Shown in pieces: positions 1 through 6,761 of a stretch of DNA of 64,000 bases. The position numbers were made by a program, and so were the translations under genes. Each line of letters starts with the position of its first letter. Position 1 is the first letter of the stretch. The DNA is from Azolla caroliniana (Eukaryota > Polypodiophyta). The notes beneath the pieces are model-generated. The model was not told the origin of the DNA and searched no databases. It saw nothing but the letters and a program-made list of their open reading frames with translations. Location of the stretch: NCBI GenBank assembly GCA_043228905.1, contig JBHGNT010000011.1, forward strand, positions 186,001 through 250,000, read 5' to 3'.

Positions 1-609
1 ATGATGGAGTTGCTACTATTGCGAAGACGAACATGGCCTCATTCCCCCCTTCCTCCCGCAACTGTTGTAAAGAGATGGGCGACAACTCCGGGGATCTATT
101 AGCACATGTAGGAGAGAGGGATGCGGGATTTGTGCTTTTTTCCCGAGTCTCCTCAATTGTTCTTTTCATCCAATCAATCTTCGGGTTATGGAGTTCAAAC
201 CAGGGGAGACCTAGAACTATTGGGTGGTCCGGACTACGAATAATATTGAAAGAGATTAGGCTTGCCAAATTGCCAAGAACTATCCTAATTGGCTCGGACT
301 CCTCGACTATATCTCCTGATGCTATGGGACGTCCATCGATGACTCCTACGGCTACTGGGTTGGGAAGCTTATTCAAGAGGATGTTTTGTGACAAGGAAAA
401 TTCACGATCCATGAAACAAGAGTTGGCTCCAGAATCTAGAAGGGCAGAGGCTAGGACTCGATGACATGTAGATGTGGTAAGCTCGACTTGTGCTGAAAAA
501 ACTCGACTCACTTGATTTGATGAAATGGAACCACGACTAGGAACTAACTCTACATAGCTAGGATGGTCCAGCCAAATGGCTCCTATTTTGGCCGGACTTA
601 CTCGTTTAA
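1..609 (-). CDS. Gypsy element G: start of pol (aspartic protease), in the -1 frame relative to gag; truncated by window edge
   Basis: Reading the minus strand in the -1 frame relative to gag gives an uninterrupted reading frame from about position 640 to the window edge. It contains a retropepsin-like active site, LLDSGANSCFMD (about 415-380), and further on VLGLPWFELHNPKIDW (about 225-180), which matches the second conserved protease motif (hydrophobic-LG-x-x-W) of Ty3/gypsy elements. No independent start codon is evident near the gag stop, so pol is probably made as a Gag-Pol fusion by frameshifting. Reverse transcriptase, RNase H and integrase would lie beyond position 1. The identification as a gypsy protease rests on the motifs; the expression mode is inferred. 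Confidence 0.8.
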
Positions 610-610
610 C
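559..610 (-). promoter_or_regulatory. Putative -1 ribosomal frameshift signal (slippery heptamer plus H-type pseudoknot) at the gag/pol junction
   Basis: In the gag frame the last codons read GTG TTA AAC GAG TAA. The heptamer G TTA AAC (610-604) is in the correct X XXY YYZ phase for slippage into the protease frame, which is open there. A 6-nt spacer (603-598, containing the gag stop) precedes an 11-bp stem: 5' arm 597-587, 3' arm 576-566, one G-U pair, 10-nt loop. Five loop bases, TAGGA (585-581), can pair with TCCTA (563-559) two bases past the stem, which would complete an H-type pseudoknot. GUUAAAC is a known slip sequence in arteriviruses. The arrangement is seen directly; function is inferred. 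Confidence 0.75.
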
Positions 611-1722
611 ACATCCTCTAATTGACTCAAGACATCGAATCTATTCTCATGACATGGACTATGAGGCTTATTTATGTTATTAGAAGTAACAATAGAACTC
701 GATGTAGGGTTTTCATGGGCACTTACTTGGTATACTTGACGCCTAGGTTTATGTGGACAATTTATAGCTATATGTCCTGGACCACCACAATACAGGCAGA
801 GGCGATGCGCTCGACGTCGTTGCTTCTCAGCATCTGATAACGGCCCACGACGTTGTGTTGACTCTATTTCCATCGGAGTTGGGCCATCCCTTGTAATGGG
901 TCTAGAAACTTGTGGAGGCGTTGCGACTACGGAAGCGTAAGTCTGTTCAGGTTGGCGGCGTAACATTTGTTGGCGCTCAGAACGTCGCTCAAATAGGCGA
1001 TTATCACATCGCACAGCTCGACTAATGGCTTCTGTAAGTGACTTCGGATCTTCAGGGAAAGTAAGAAGAAGATCTTTGACATCATTTCTCAAACCTTGAC
1101 GAAATTGATCCATTAAAGCTGCCTCATCCCAAGGGATATCGCATGCCAAGAGACGGAAATCGGCTGCATAAGACGACGCGGGACGATCTCCTTGTCGGAG
1201 CCTTCGAATCTTGTTTATCGCCGTCCTAGTGCTGTCGGTGTCTCCGAAACTAGCTTGAAACTCTTTAACAAAGGCCTCGAAATCCTCCAGCAATGGTGAT
1301 TTCTTCTCGAGAAGTGGTGCGAACCATGCTAACGCCGTACCGCATAGCAAAGTTCCCACTAATCCCACACGAGCAGCATCAGTTGGATACCGATTGGGAT
1401 GTAGCTGAATAACTAAACGAACTTGATTCAAAAAGCCTCGAAATAAAGATCTCATACCATCAAACTTGGCAGGGAGGCTGATCTTTGGCTCTCTAGGGGA
1501 GTTCTGAGCCCCCGACGCTTGCTCTCGTAATGACAATATAGTCGCCTCAAGTTGATGAACCCGCTGTGATAACTCTTCATATTGTTGAGCTTTTTCGGCG
1601 CTCACGTGCTGTAGATCTCCAAGTAGCCTTTGATTCTCATGCTCTAATGCCACAAATTTATTCGTGAGCATGTCGAGCTCAGAAAGAACACGCATGTATT
1701 CTTGTTTGCTCACGGACTCCAT
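598..1722 (-). CDS. Gypsy element G: Gag polyprotein (PEG10/sushi-like), 374 aa, intact
   Basis: The Gag is the structural protein of the virus-like particle. Residues about 1-75 are a predicted coiled coil rich in E, L and Q. Residues about 80-245 are a Retrotrans_gag capsid domain, with LPAKFDG, FRGFLNQVRL, YPTDAARVGLVGTLL and ALAWFAPLLE in the order known from the sushi/PEG10 group of Ty3/gypsy. A single CCHC knuckle, CLYCGGPGHIAINC (C-x2-C-x4-H-x4-C), lies near residues 310-323. The frame is open from ATG to stop. It begins 75 bp past the putative primer-binding site. The stop lies three bases past a slippery heptamer. This Gag type is more familiar from fungi and vertebrates than from the usual plant Reina/CRM/Tekay chromoviruses. 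Lineage is inferred from motif similarity only. Confidence 0.85.
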   Translation of the reverse strand: MESVSKQEYMRVLSELDMLTNKFVALEHENQRLLGDLQHVSAEKAQQYEELSQRVHQLEATILSLREQASGAQNSPREPKISLPAKFDGMRSLFRGFLNQVRLVIQLHPNRYPTDAARVGLVGTLLCGTALAWFAPLLEKKSPLLEDFEAFVKEFQASFGDTDSTRTAINKIRRLRQGDRPASSYAADFRLLACDIPWDEAALMDQFRQGLRNDVKDLLLTFPEDPKSLTEAISRAVRCDNRLFERRSERQQMLRRQPEQTYASVVATPPQVSRPITRDGPTPMEIESTQRRGPLSDAEKQRRRAHRLCLYCGGPGHIAINCPHKPRRQVYQVSAHENPTSSSIVTSNNINKPHSPCHENRFDVLSQLEDVLNE

Positions 1723-1796
1723 AGCTTATGAGGGGAGAGGAGAAGGAAGAAGAGAACTTGTTAGGGTTTGTGGAAGACGAAGAGATGAAAGGAAAA

Positions 1797-1808
1797 AAAT
1801 TGGTTCAA
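1797..1808 (-). other. Putative self-priming primer-binding site of element G
   Basis: On the minus strand the LTR ends in CTTGACA at 1811, and two bases later comes TTGAACCAATTT. No tRNA-type TGG... site is present. The same 12 bases occur as a perfect inverted repeat at 1923-1934, which the minus-strand transcript would read as AAATTGGTTCAA beginning about 33 nt after the first T of the TATA box, near the expected transcript 5' end. This is the geometry of Tf1/sushi-type self-priming, where the mRNA 5' end folds back on a site just after the LTR. The pairing is seen; the mechanism is inferred. Confidence 0.55.
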
Positions 1809-1959
1809 ACTGTCAAGACTGAGAGAGAGAAAGAGAGAGAAAAAGAGATAGAGAGATAATTGAAAGAGAATTATTATATTGAAGCGTAAAATGGATTACA
1901 AAGAGTAGGTTACAAAATGGCGTTGAACCAATTTAGGTTTGGGATGGGTGGTAGATCCC

Positions 1960-1967
1960 TATTTATA
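1960..1967 (-). promoter_or_regulatory. TATA box of element G LTR
   Basis: The minus strand reads TATAAATA, followed by a GC-richer stretch. It lies in the middle of the LTR, about 240 bp upstream of the gag ATG, and immediately downstream of the heat-shock-element cluster. A start of transcription about 32 nt downstream would fall at about 1935. Confidence 0.65.
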
Positions 1968-1986
1968 AGTAATAGAGAACTCTCTA

Positions 1987-2117
1987 GAATATTCTAGGTT
2001 ATCCTAGAATGTAGAGTAATCTAGAAGATCTCTAGAGTATTCTAGAAGGTTCTAGTGGTATAGAACACTCTAGAATATTCTAGGTCATTCTAGAATGTAG
2101 AGTAATATAGAATATTC
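1987..2117 (-). promoter_or_regulatory. Cluster of heat-shock-element-like motifs in element G U3
   Basis: A perfect three-unit HSE core, TTCnnGAAnnTTC, lies at 2040-2052. Two-unit cores lie at 1987-1994 (GAAnnTTC), 2073-2080 (GAAnnTTC), 2088-2095 (TTCnnGAA) and 2110-2117 (GAAnnTTC). They sit in TCTAGAATATTCTAG-like repeats 20-150 bp upstream of the TATA box. HSFs bind alternating nGAAn units, and the heat-activated plant Copia element ONSEN carries such sites in its LTR. Heat responsiveness here is inferred. Confidence 0.6.
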
Positions 2118-2167
2118 CTATGATATTAGATTTCATATTCTAGAGACTATACATATAAGAATATTAA

Positions 2168-2219
2168 TACAATGGTTAAGGATTTGACATGTGTACAACA
2201 AGGTTGTGGGTTCAAATCC
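2168..2219 (+). other. tRNA-like pol III promoter motifs (A and B boxes) inside the G LTR
   Basis: TGGTTAAGGA at 2173-2182 resembles an A box, and GGTTCAAATCC at 2209-2219 is one base from the B-box consensus, with normal spacing. The T-arm does not pair well and no cloverleaf forms. This is therefore not a tRNA gene. It may be a SINE head or a chance/co-opted internal promoter. Confidence 0.3.
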
Positions 2220-2279
2220 TTTCGAGTCATAATGTGAGTGTCATGATCCTTTCGATGCATGATGTGACTGTTATCATGA
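2216..2279. repeat. Imperfect tandem duplication of about 30-33 bp at the 5' end of the G LTR
   Basis: ATCCTTTCGAGTCATAATG... (2216-2245) is followed by ATCCTTTCGATGCATGATG... (2246-2279). It is the outermost part of U3, next to the TGTC terminus. Confidence 0.6.
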
Positions 2280-2281
2280 CA

Positions 2282-3222
2282 GGAACCATTCTTGATGAGA
2301 CGTCATATGGTTCGAGGCACTGGAGTTGATGAACCATACATCTTCTGGTCCGGAGGCACTAGTTGAAGTTGAAGCCGACATAGAATTTGCTCTATGTCTC
2401 ATCGTGAACATTCTGCCACGATCGTCATAGTCGGAATTGGTGGCGTAATTCATGAGTTGTCGGCTAGTGGAAGCCGACTCACGCACTTCTTATGAAACTC
2501 TTCTTTGTGGTGACCGATTTTCCCGCAATATCCGCATTCGATCGAGTTTTGTCGGCTCGGACCGGAATGGAAACTCCCCCTTCTTCCAAAGGTTCCTCAA
2601 TGGGTTCCCTTTTGATGCTAAAATTGCAAGTTGTTTTCGTAAGTCGGGCCTCGTCCGCCTCGTCCTTGGCCGATTCGGCCTCTTCTTGCAGGACCACGTC
2701 CTCTTCCTCTGTCCAAGTGTGAGTAAAGCATGTGGCCTTCCGAGATGTTGCTCCTTGTTCGAACATGGTTTTCTTCGACCAACAACATGGATTGAAGATC
2801 AAAGAAGGAGGGCGGATTCTCTCATCCTAGTACAGTGGTCCTCATCGTGCTAAACCGTGGTGCAAGGCTGCCAAGGCATATTTGCACCATCTCATCATCT
2901 TCCACATTGACGCTTATCGATCCAAGCGAGTCGCAAAGCTTTGTTGTTCAACTCTTGGCGGAATTGAAGCTTTCTCACGGTTGTGTTGGCGGCGAAAATC
3001 TTTCGTAGATTCTCCCACGTTTCCTTTGTGTCTCAGCTTCTTGAATGTAGCCGAGCATGTGGTCGTGAACACATGTCGCCAAGCAATACATCACTTAGCT
3101 TGCCGCTTGCTCCCATCTTTCGGGTCGGGTCGGTTTTCTTGGTGCATCTTGTACTCCCAAGATGCAAAGTTGTTTCGATCTAGCTTCTCGCTAGGGAGAA
3201 CGCTCCCCATTTGAGTATTCAT
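2282..3222 (-). pseudogene. Copia W1: gag and start of protease, truncated by element G
   Basis: Minus-strand fragments in several frames match the W3 and W4 copies in this window: gag from the ATG at 3222, a serine-rich linker, and the protease start (VWFINSSASNHMTSHQEW). Frames are broken several times. The zinc knuckle reads CGYCGKIGHHKEEF, with the last cysteine replaced by Phe. The aspartic-protease triad is NSS rather than DSG. The rest of pol must lie left of the gypsy insertion, outside the window. Confidence 0.75.
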
Positions 3223-3363
3223 TGTCGATGAAGATTTATTTTCTTTTCCTTCTCTCTCGAATATGAGCTATGTAGTCGCACTACGATAACGATGGGCCAG
3301 TTCTTCTCGAACGTCGGCGTAGAACATAACACACGCGTATGGGCTAGATCGATCTACCAAACC

Positions 3364-3824
3364 GCTCTGGTACCATGTAAAGAATCGGGTATGATTCTTG
3401 TGTAGCGGAAGAGATGTGTGTTATGTGTATGTGTGAGAGGAATTAGAGGAGAGAAGAGAGAACACAAGATAGATAGGAAAAGGAATACTCAAGAAGAAGG
3501 TGTATATTCACAAGTAAAATAACAAATACAAAATGTAGCATTACAAGGAGTCACAACTGACTTTGTATCAAGTATGAGGAGGGTGCTTTATATGTAGTCA
3601 CCCTCTCTCTTCATTAACTAACTACAACAACCACTCTCTCTTGGGGAATGTGAAGACTCATAGTCATGGGGAATACGTAACTCATTAGTTATGTGTCATA
3701 GAATATGATTCTATGACACATAGTTAATGTGTAGAGAGTAGTAGTGTGACTCTTGACCTTTGAGTAATCATAGATTCTCAAAAGGTGTGTTCACATGTTG
3801 CAGTATGTTGAGCTTGATTCTCAA
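3364..3824 (-). repeat. 5' LTR (3376-3824) and primer-binding site (3364-3375) of Copia W1
   Basis: Minus-strand TGGTACCAGAGC (3375-3364) is the initiator-Met-tRNA-type PBS and directly abuts the LTR end. The LTR matches those of W3 (43642-44092) and W4 (60904-61328), beginning near TGTTGAGAATCAAGCTCAAC; here the first bases read TATTGAG. Length is about 449 bp. Confidence 0.8.
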
Positions 3825-4232
3825 TAGTCACTAATTTGATTATATTGTAAGATACTTTTATAATTAGCTACCAAAAAGTGAAAGCTACATCTAATATGGG
3901 GCGATGGTTGAGAATCGAGGATCAAGAATAAGTAATGGAAATATTAATCTTTCAGCTGCAATGCAAAAGGGAGAAGAGTATGTTATGTACGTAAAAAAGA
4001 AGAAGGGGGAGAGGTGAGGTGAGCCACGTGCACCCCGTGCCATCAGTCAGTGCACCAACAGTCAGAAGGATTGATTGGATAATATGATCTTTTAATATGG
4101 AGTTCCATTTTTCAATGACCACATGATGGTCCATCAACAGAGATGAGGTGAACACATGCAACATGTGCAGAGTAGCAACAACAATGGATAATGAATAAGA
4201 AGGAAGGGAGGAAGGTGGGAGGGGTTCAAGCG
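3825..4232. other. Non-coding interval between Copia W1 and X
   Basis: There is no supported gene. It is AT-rich at the left and purine-rich at the right. A G-box core CCACGTG lies at about 4023-4029. It could be displaced upstream sequence of the oxidoreductase gene that now begins at 16008, since everything between them is transposon, but nothing in the sequence proves that. Confidence 0.4.
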
Positions 4233-4701
4233 TGTTATACATGTATCCCCCATACATGCTAAGTGTGAAAAGGCCAAAACTGGTCTTCCACGTAGTAGTG
4301 TGTGGAGAGAGAGTTTGGTGTGTGTGTGAGCGAGTGTGTGAGAGACTTCTTCCTCTTTATTGCTCCCCTCCCCCTCTCTCTCTTGCAGAGATTCACTGCC
4401 TTTCCTCTCTGTTGTAACCTCCACCCTTCTGTTGTATAGAGCGTCGTCTATTGGCCCCTTCTTTGTCCTTGTTGTCCTAGCATTACGATTAAGAGCAGAA
4501 CGAAACAATTCTCCCTTGGTTCTCTGCTCTACCTACTCGTAACAAAGAGCTATTATAGGGTTCTTTGCTCTACCTACTCGTAACAAAGAGCTATTATAGG
4601 GTTCTTTGCTCTACCTACTCGTAACAAAGAGCTATTATAGGGTTCTTTGCTCTACCTACTCGTAACAAAGAGCTATTGTAGGGTTCCCTGCTCTACCTAC
4701 A
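4233..4701 (+). repeat. Left LTR of Copia X
   Basis: It starts TGTTATACATGTATCCCCC and ends at CTCTACCTACA. The same start recurs at 5223, after the RNase H remnant. The 3' part is expanded by a 41-bp tandem array (see separate entry). No primer-binding site follows: a deletion joins the LTR end directly to the 3' end of pol. Confidence 0.75.
4526..4701 (+). repeat. 41-bp tandem array in the X LTR (four units plus a partial fifth)
   Basis: Units start at 4526, 4567, 4608, 4649 and 4690 with GCTCTACCTACTCGTAACAA. Each contains GCTCT...AGAGC, able to form a small hairpin. The partner LTR (15733-15914) has only one unit, so the array expanded after insertion. Confidence 0.85.
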
Positions 4702-4713
4702 TCTTCCAAATTA

Positions 4714-5093
4714 TGGGAGGTGCCATTGCTTGGAGATCCCATCTCCAAGATTGTGTCGCATTGTCAACTACAGAGGCTAAGTATGTTGTAGCCAATGAGG
4801 CATGTAAGGAAGCAATTTGGCTGTCTCGATTAGCTAGTGACATGGGTATACCATAACATGTACCCAAATTGTTTTGTGATAGTCAGAGTGCCATTGTTTT
4901 GGCTAAGAATCTGGTATATCATGTGAAGACCAAACATATTGGAGTGCAATACCATTTCATTCGGGAATGCGTAGCTAATGGTTGTATTAGCCTTGAGAAG
5001 ATTGTTTCTTGCGAAAATGCCGCAGATGCATTGACCAAGGGATTACCACAAGTTGCGTCGAAGCATTGTTGTCACTTGATGGGAATCACTTAG
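4714..5093 (+). pseudogene. Copia X: C-terminal RNase H remnant of pol
   Basis: Two abutting pieces, MGGAIAWRSHLQDCVALSTT... and LFCDSQSAIVLAKN...KTKHIGVQYHFIRE..., are the end of a Copia RNase H. The typical ALSTTEAKY, CDSQSA, and TKHI-x-V-x-YHF-x-RE motifs are present, and an in-frame TAA near 4854 separates the pieces. A purine-rich tract lies between 5140 and 5222, ahead of the right LTR. Gag, protease, integrase and RT are deleted. Confidence 0.85.
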
Positions 5094-5222
5094 TGCCTTA
5101 CGTTACACACTTGTCGTGTACATTGTGTAACATGCCCATCAGGTGGGAGGTATAGGTCTAGGTCTTGTACATGTCAACCTCCCATTATTTGTACTCCTAG
5201 TTTAGGCCTTTTAGTAGGAGAT

Positions 5223-5370
5223 TGTTATACATGTATCCCCCATACATGCTAAGTGTGAAAAGGCCAAAACTGGTCTTCCACCTAGTCACTTAGTAGTAGT
5301 GTGTGGAGAGAGGGTTTGGTGTGTGTGTGTGTGTGTGTGTGTGTGAGCGAGTGTGTTAGAGAGTTCTTCC
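5223..5370 (+). repeat. Right LTR of Copia X, first part (split by Copia Y)
   Basis: It begins TGTTATACATGTATCC like the left LTR and runs through a (GT)n tract to CTTCC at 5366-5370. It resumes at 15728 with the duplicated CTTCC. The two parts align end to end with the left LTR. Confidence 0.85.
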
Positions 5371-5395
5371 TGTGGAAAATAAGGAAATATGGAAT

Positions 5396-5444
<49 letters not shown>
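5371..5444 (-). repeat. Outer part of left (3') LTR of Copia Y
   Basis: TGTGGAAAATAAGGAAATAT... matches the right LTR at 15514. It ends in a (GA)n microsatellite of nearly 50 bp into which the LINE inserted. The rest of this LTR is at 10707-10917. Confidence 0.85.
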
Positions 5445-5448
<4 letters not shown>

Positions 5449-5516
5449 TTGAGTCAATATCAAGCCCAAGAGGGGATGGTAAAAGAAAACGATGTATTGG
5501 AGATAATAGTAATGAC

Positions 5517-6761
5517 ATGTCTTATGTTGATGCAATGCGACAAGATGATATTGAGAAAGATGATGGTCATTGGGAACATTTAAGATGCATGGAAAATATA
5601 TTAATGGAAGATTGTATAAGGGAGAATGTGAAAGTTGCTGAGGAGTTTGTTGACGATGAAGTGGCTAAGGTAGAAATAGACAATAAGAAGTTTTTGGGCT
5701 CATTTGCTAATTTTTGTGATAAAGGGGTCATATTGTTTTTCACGGGAAAGATACCTTTCCTTTGGAGGGTCAAACAATGGTTACGTGGGATTTTACAAGC
5801 TGATTGTGTTCAGGATGTTTATGCTGGTCTTCGTGGATTTTATGAGGTTGTTTTGATATCACAAGAGTATAAAGAGAAATTACTCAATAAATTGCCAGTT
5901 TTTTATGAGAAAAGTTTGGTTCATATTGTTCCGTGGAGACCATTAGTGGAATATCAAGATATATTAAAGCAAGAGTGTCCCATATGGGTTGAGGTGGAGT
6001 GCACATATTCAGTGGTTTGGCCAATATTACGGTCAGCGATGGAAAAGTTGGGAAAGATCTTGGCGCCTCCTAGTGCTAATGCTCAAAATCGATATCGGAT
6101 GTGTATTCTTTGGAATACTACTATAAAGAGGCCAAGTTGTTTACAGATTGCATGTTCTGGTATGCCACCTATGTATTTTCGGCTTAAATGGGGTACATTT
6201 GCAGGACATTGTTTCCATTGTGGTGTGTTGGGGCATTTTATGGCTGAATGTCCTCAAAAAAGAAATAATGTAGTGGAAGTGGTACATGAAGAGCCTACAA
6301 CTCATGATCAGATTCAAGATTTAACAATTTCAGAGCAAACAAAGGAACCACAAATTGTGAATGAGAAGGATGGAAAGACTCTAGAGGATGAAGGACAATG
6401 GTCAATAGTTTCTGGAAAGATGAAGAAGTCTAATAAAAATGTTGGGCATAATGTATCTATGGAGAAGGTCACACCGACACATCCCATGCGGAATAAATCA
6501 TGGGCTCGTCAAGAGGACTATCCAAAGAAATTATCTTTTGATAATAAAGGTAATTTGTATGTTCCTTGGAATAAACGGAAATCGGTGCCTCGTTCACATG
6601 AGGAGCCATCGGGGTCTGGAGTTTTGCATTCCCATAGTAATTCATATGCAATCTTAGAGGATTTATTTCAGGATATGGCAGAAACATTAACAGTGAAGGA
6701 GAAGGAGATTTCTCGAATAAAAGGAAAAAATAAAGTATGCAGATCACCACATGGAATGTGA
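5517..6761 (+). CDS. LINE ORF1 protein: DUF4283-like domain and CCHC zinc knuckle
   Basis: The open frame runs back into the GA repeat, where it encodes an artefactual RE repeat, so I use the first later Met (MSYVDAMRQDD). The DUF4283-like region, with FANFCDKGVILFFTGKIPF and WRPLVEYQDI, covers roughly residues 60-200. The knuckle CFHCGVLGHFMAEC (C-x2-C-x4-H-x4-C) is near residues 235-248. The C-terminal third is low-complexity and basic. In plant L1 elements this protein binds the RNA. The frame is unbroken. Its end overlaps the ORF2 start by 25 bp, suggesting reinitiation or termination-coupled translation of ORF2. The true start is uncertain. Confidence 0.75.
   Translation: MSYVDAMRQDDIEKDDGHWEHLRCMENILMEDCIRENVKVAEEFVDDEVAKVEIDNKKFLGSFANFCDKGVILFFTGKIPFLWRVKQWLRGILQADCVQDVYAGLRGFYEVVLISQEYKEKLLNKLPVFYEKSLVHIVPWRPLVEYQDILKQECPIWVEVECTYSVVWPILRSAMEKLGKILAPPSANAQNRYRMCILWNTTIKRPSCLQIACSGMPPMYFRLKWGTFAGHCFHCGVLGHFMAECPQKRNNVVEVVHEEPTTHDQIQDLTISEQTKEPQIVNEKDGKTLEDEGQWSIVSGKMKKSNKNVGHNVSMEKVTPTHPMRNKSWARQEDYPKKLSFDNKGNLYVPWNKRKSVPRSHEEPSGSGVLHSHSNSYAILEDLFQDMAETLTVKEKEISRIKGKNKVCRSPHGM

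Larger units (their letters stand above)
1811..2281 (-). repeat. 5' LTR of gypsy element G (471 bp)
   Basis: The block has complementary ends. Read on the minus strand it starts TGTCATGATAACAG and ends CAGTCTTGACA (TGTC...GACA). At 2281/2282 it breaks the reading frame of Copia W1 exactly after the codons for the motif around the protease, so the outer border is well placed. U3 would be about 1935-2281 (heat-shock-like elements and TATA box) and R/U5 about 1811-1935. The partner LTR and target duplication lie outside the window. Confidence 0.75.

Noticed and set aside
33-464. 143-codon plus-strand open frame at the left edge
   Set aside because: It is antisense to the gypsy protease frame, which has clear motifs; no recognisable product.
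2168-2225. tRNA gene
   Set aside because: A and B boxes are present but the T-stem and acceptor stem do not pair; kept only as a tRNA-like motif.
4526-4701. CRISPR-like regular repeats
   Set aside because: The 41-bp units are directly adjacent with no spacers and lie in an LTR; this is a minisatellite.
5301-5516. N-terminal part of the LINE ORF1 open frame containing an RE repeat
   Set aside because: It is translation of the (GT)n and (GA)n tracts of the X and Y LTRs that the LINE landed in, not LINE sequence.
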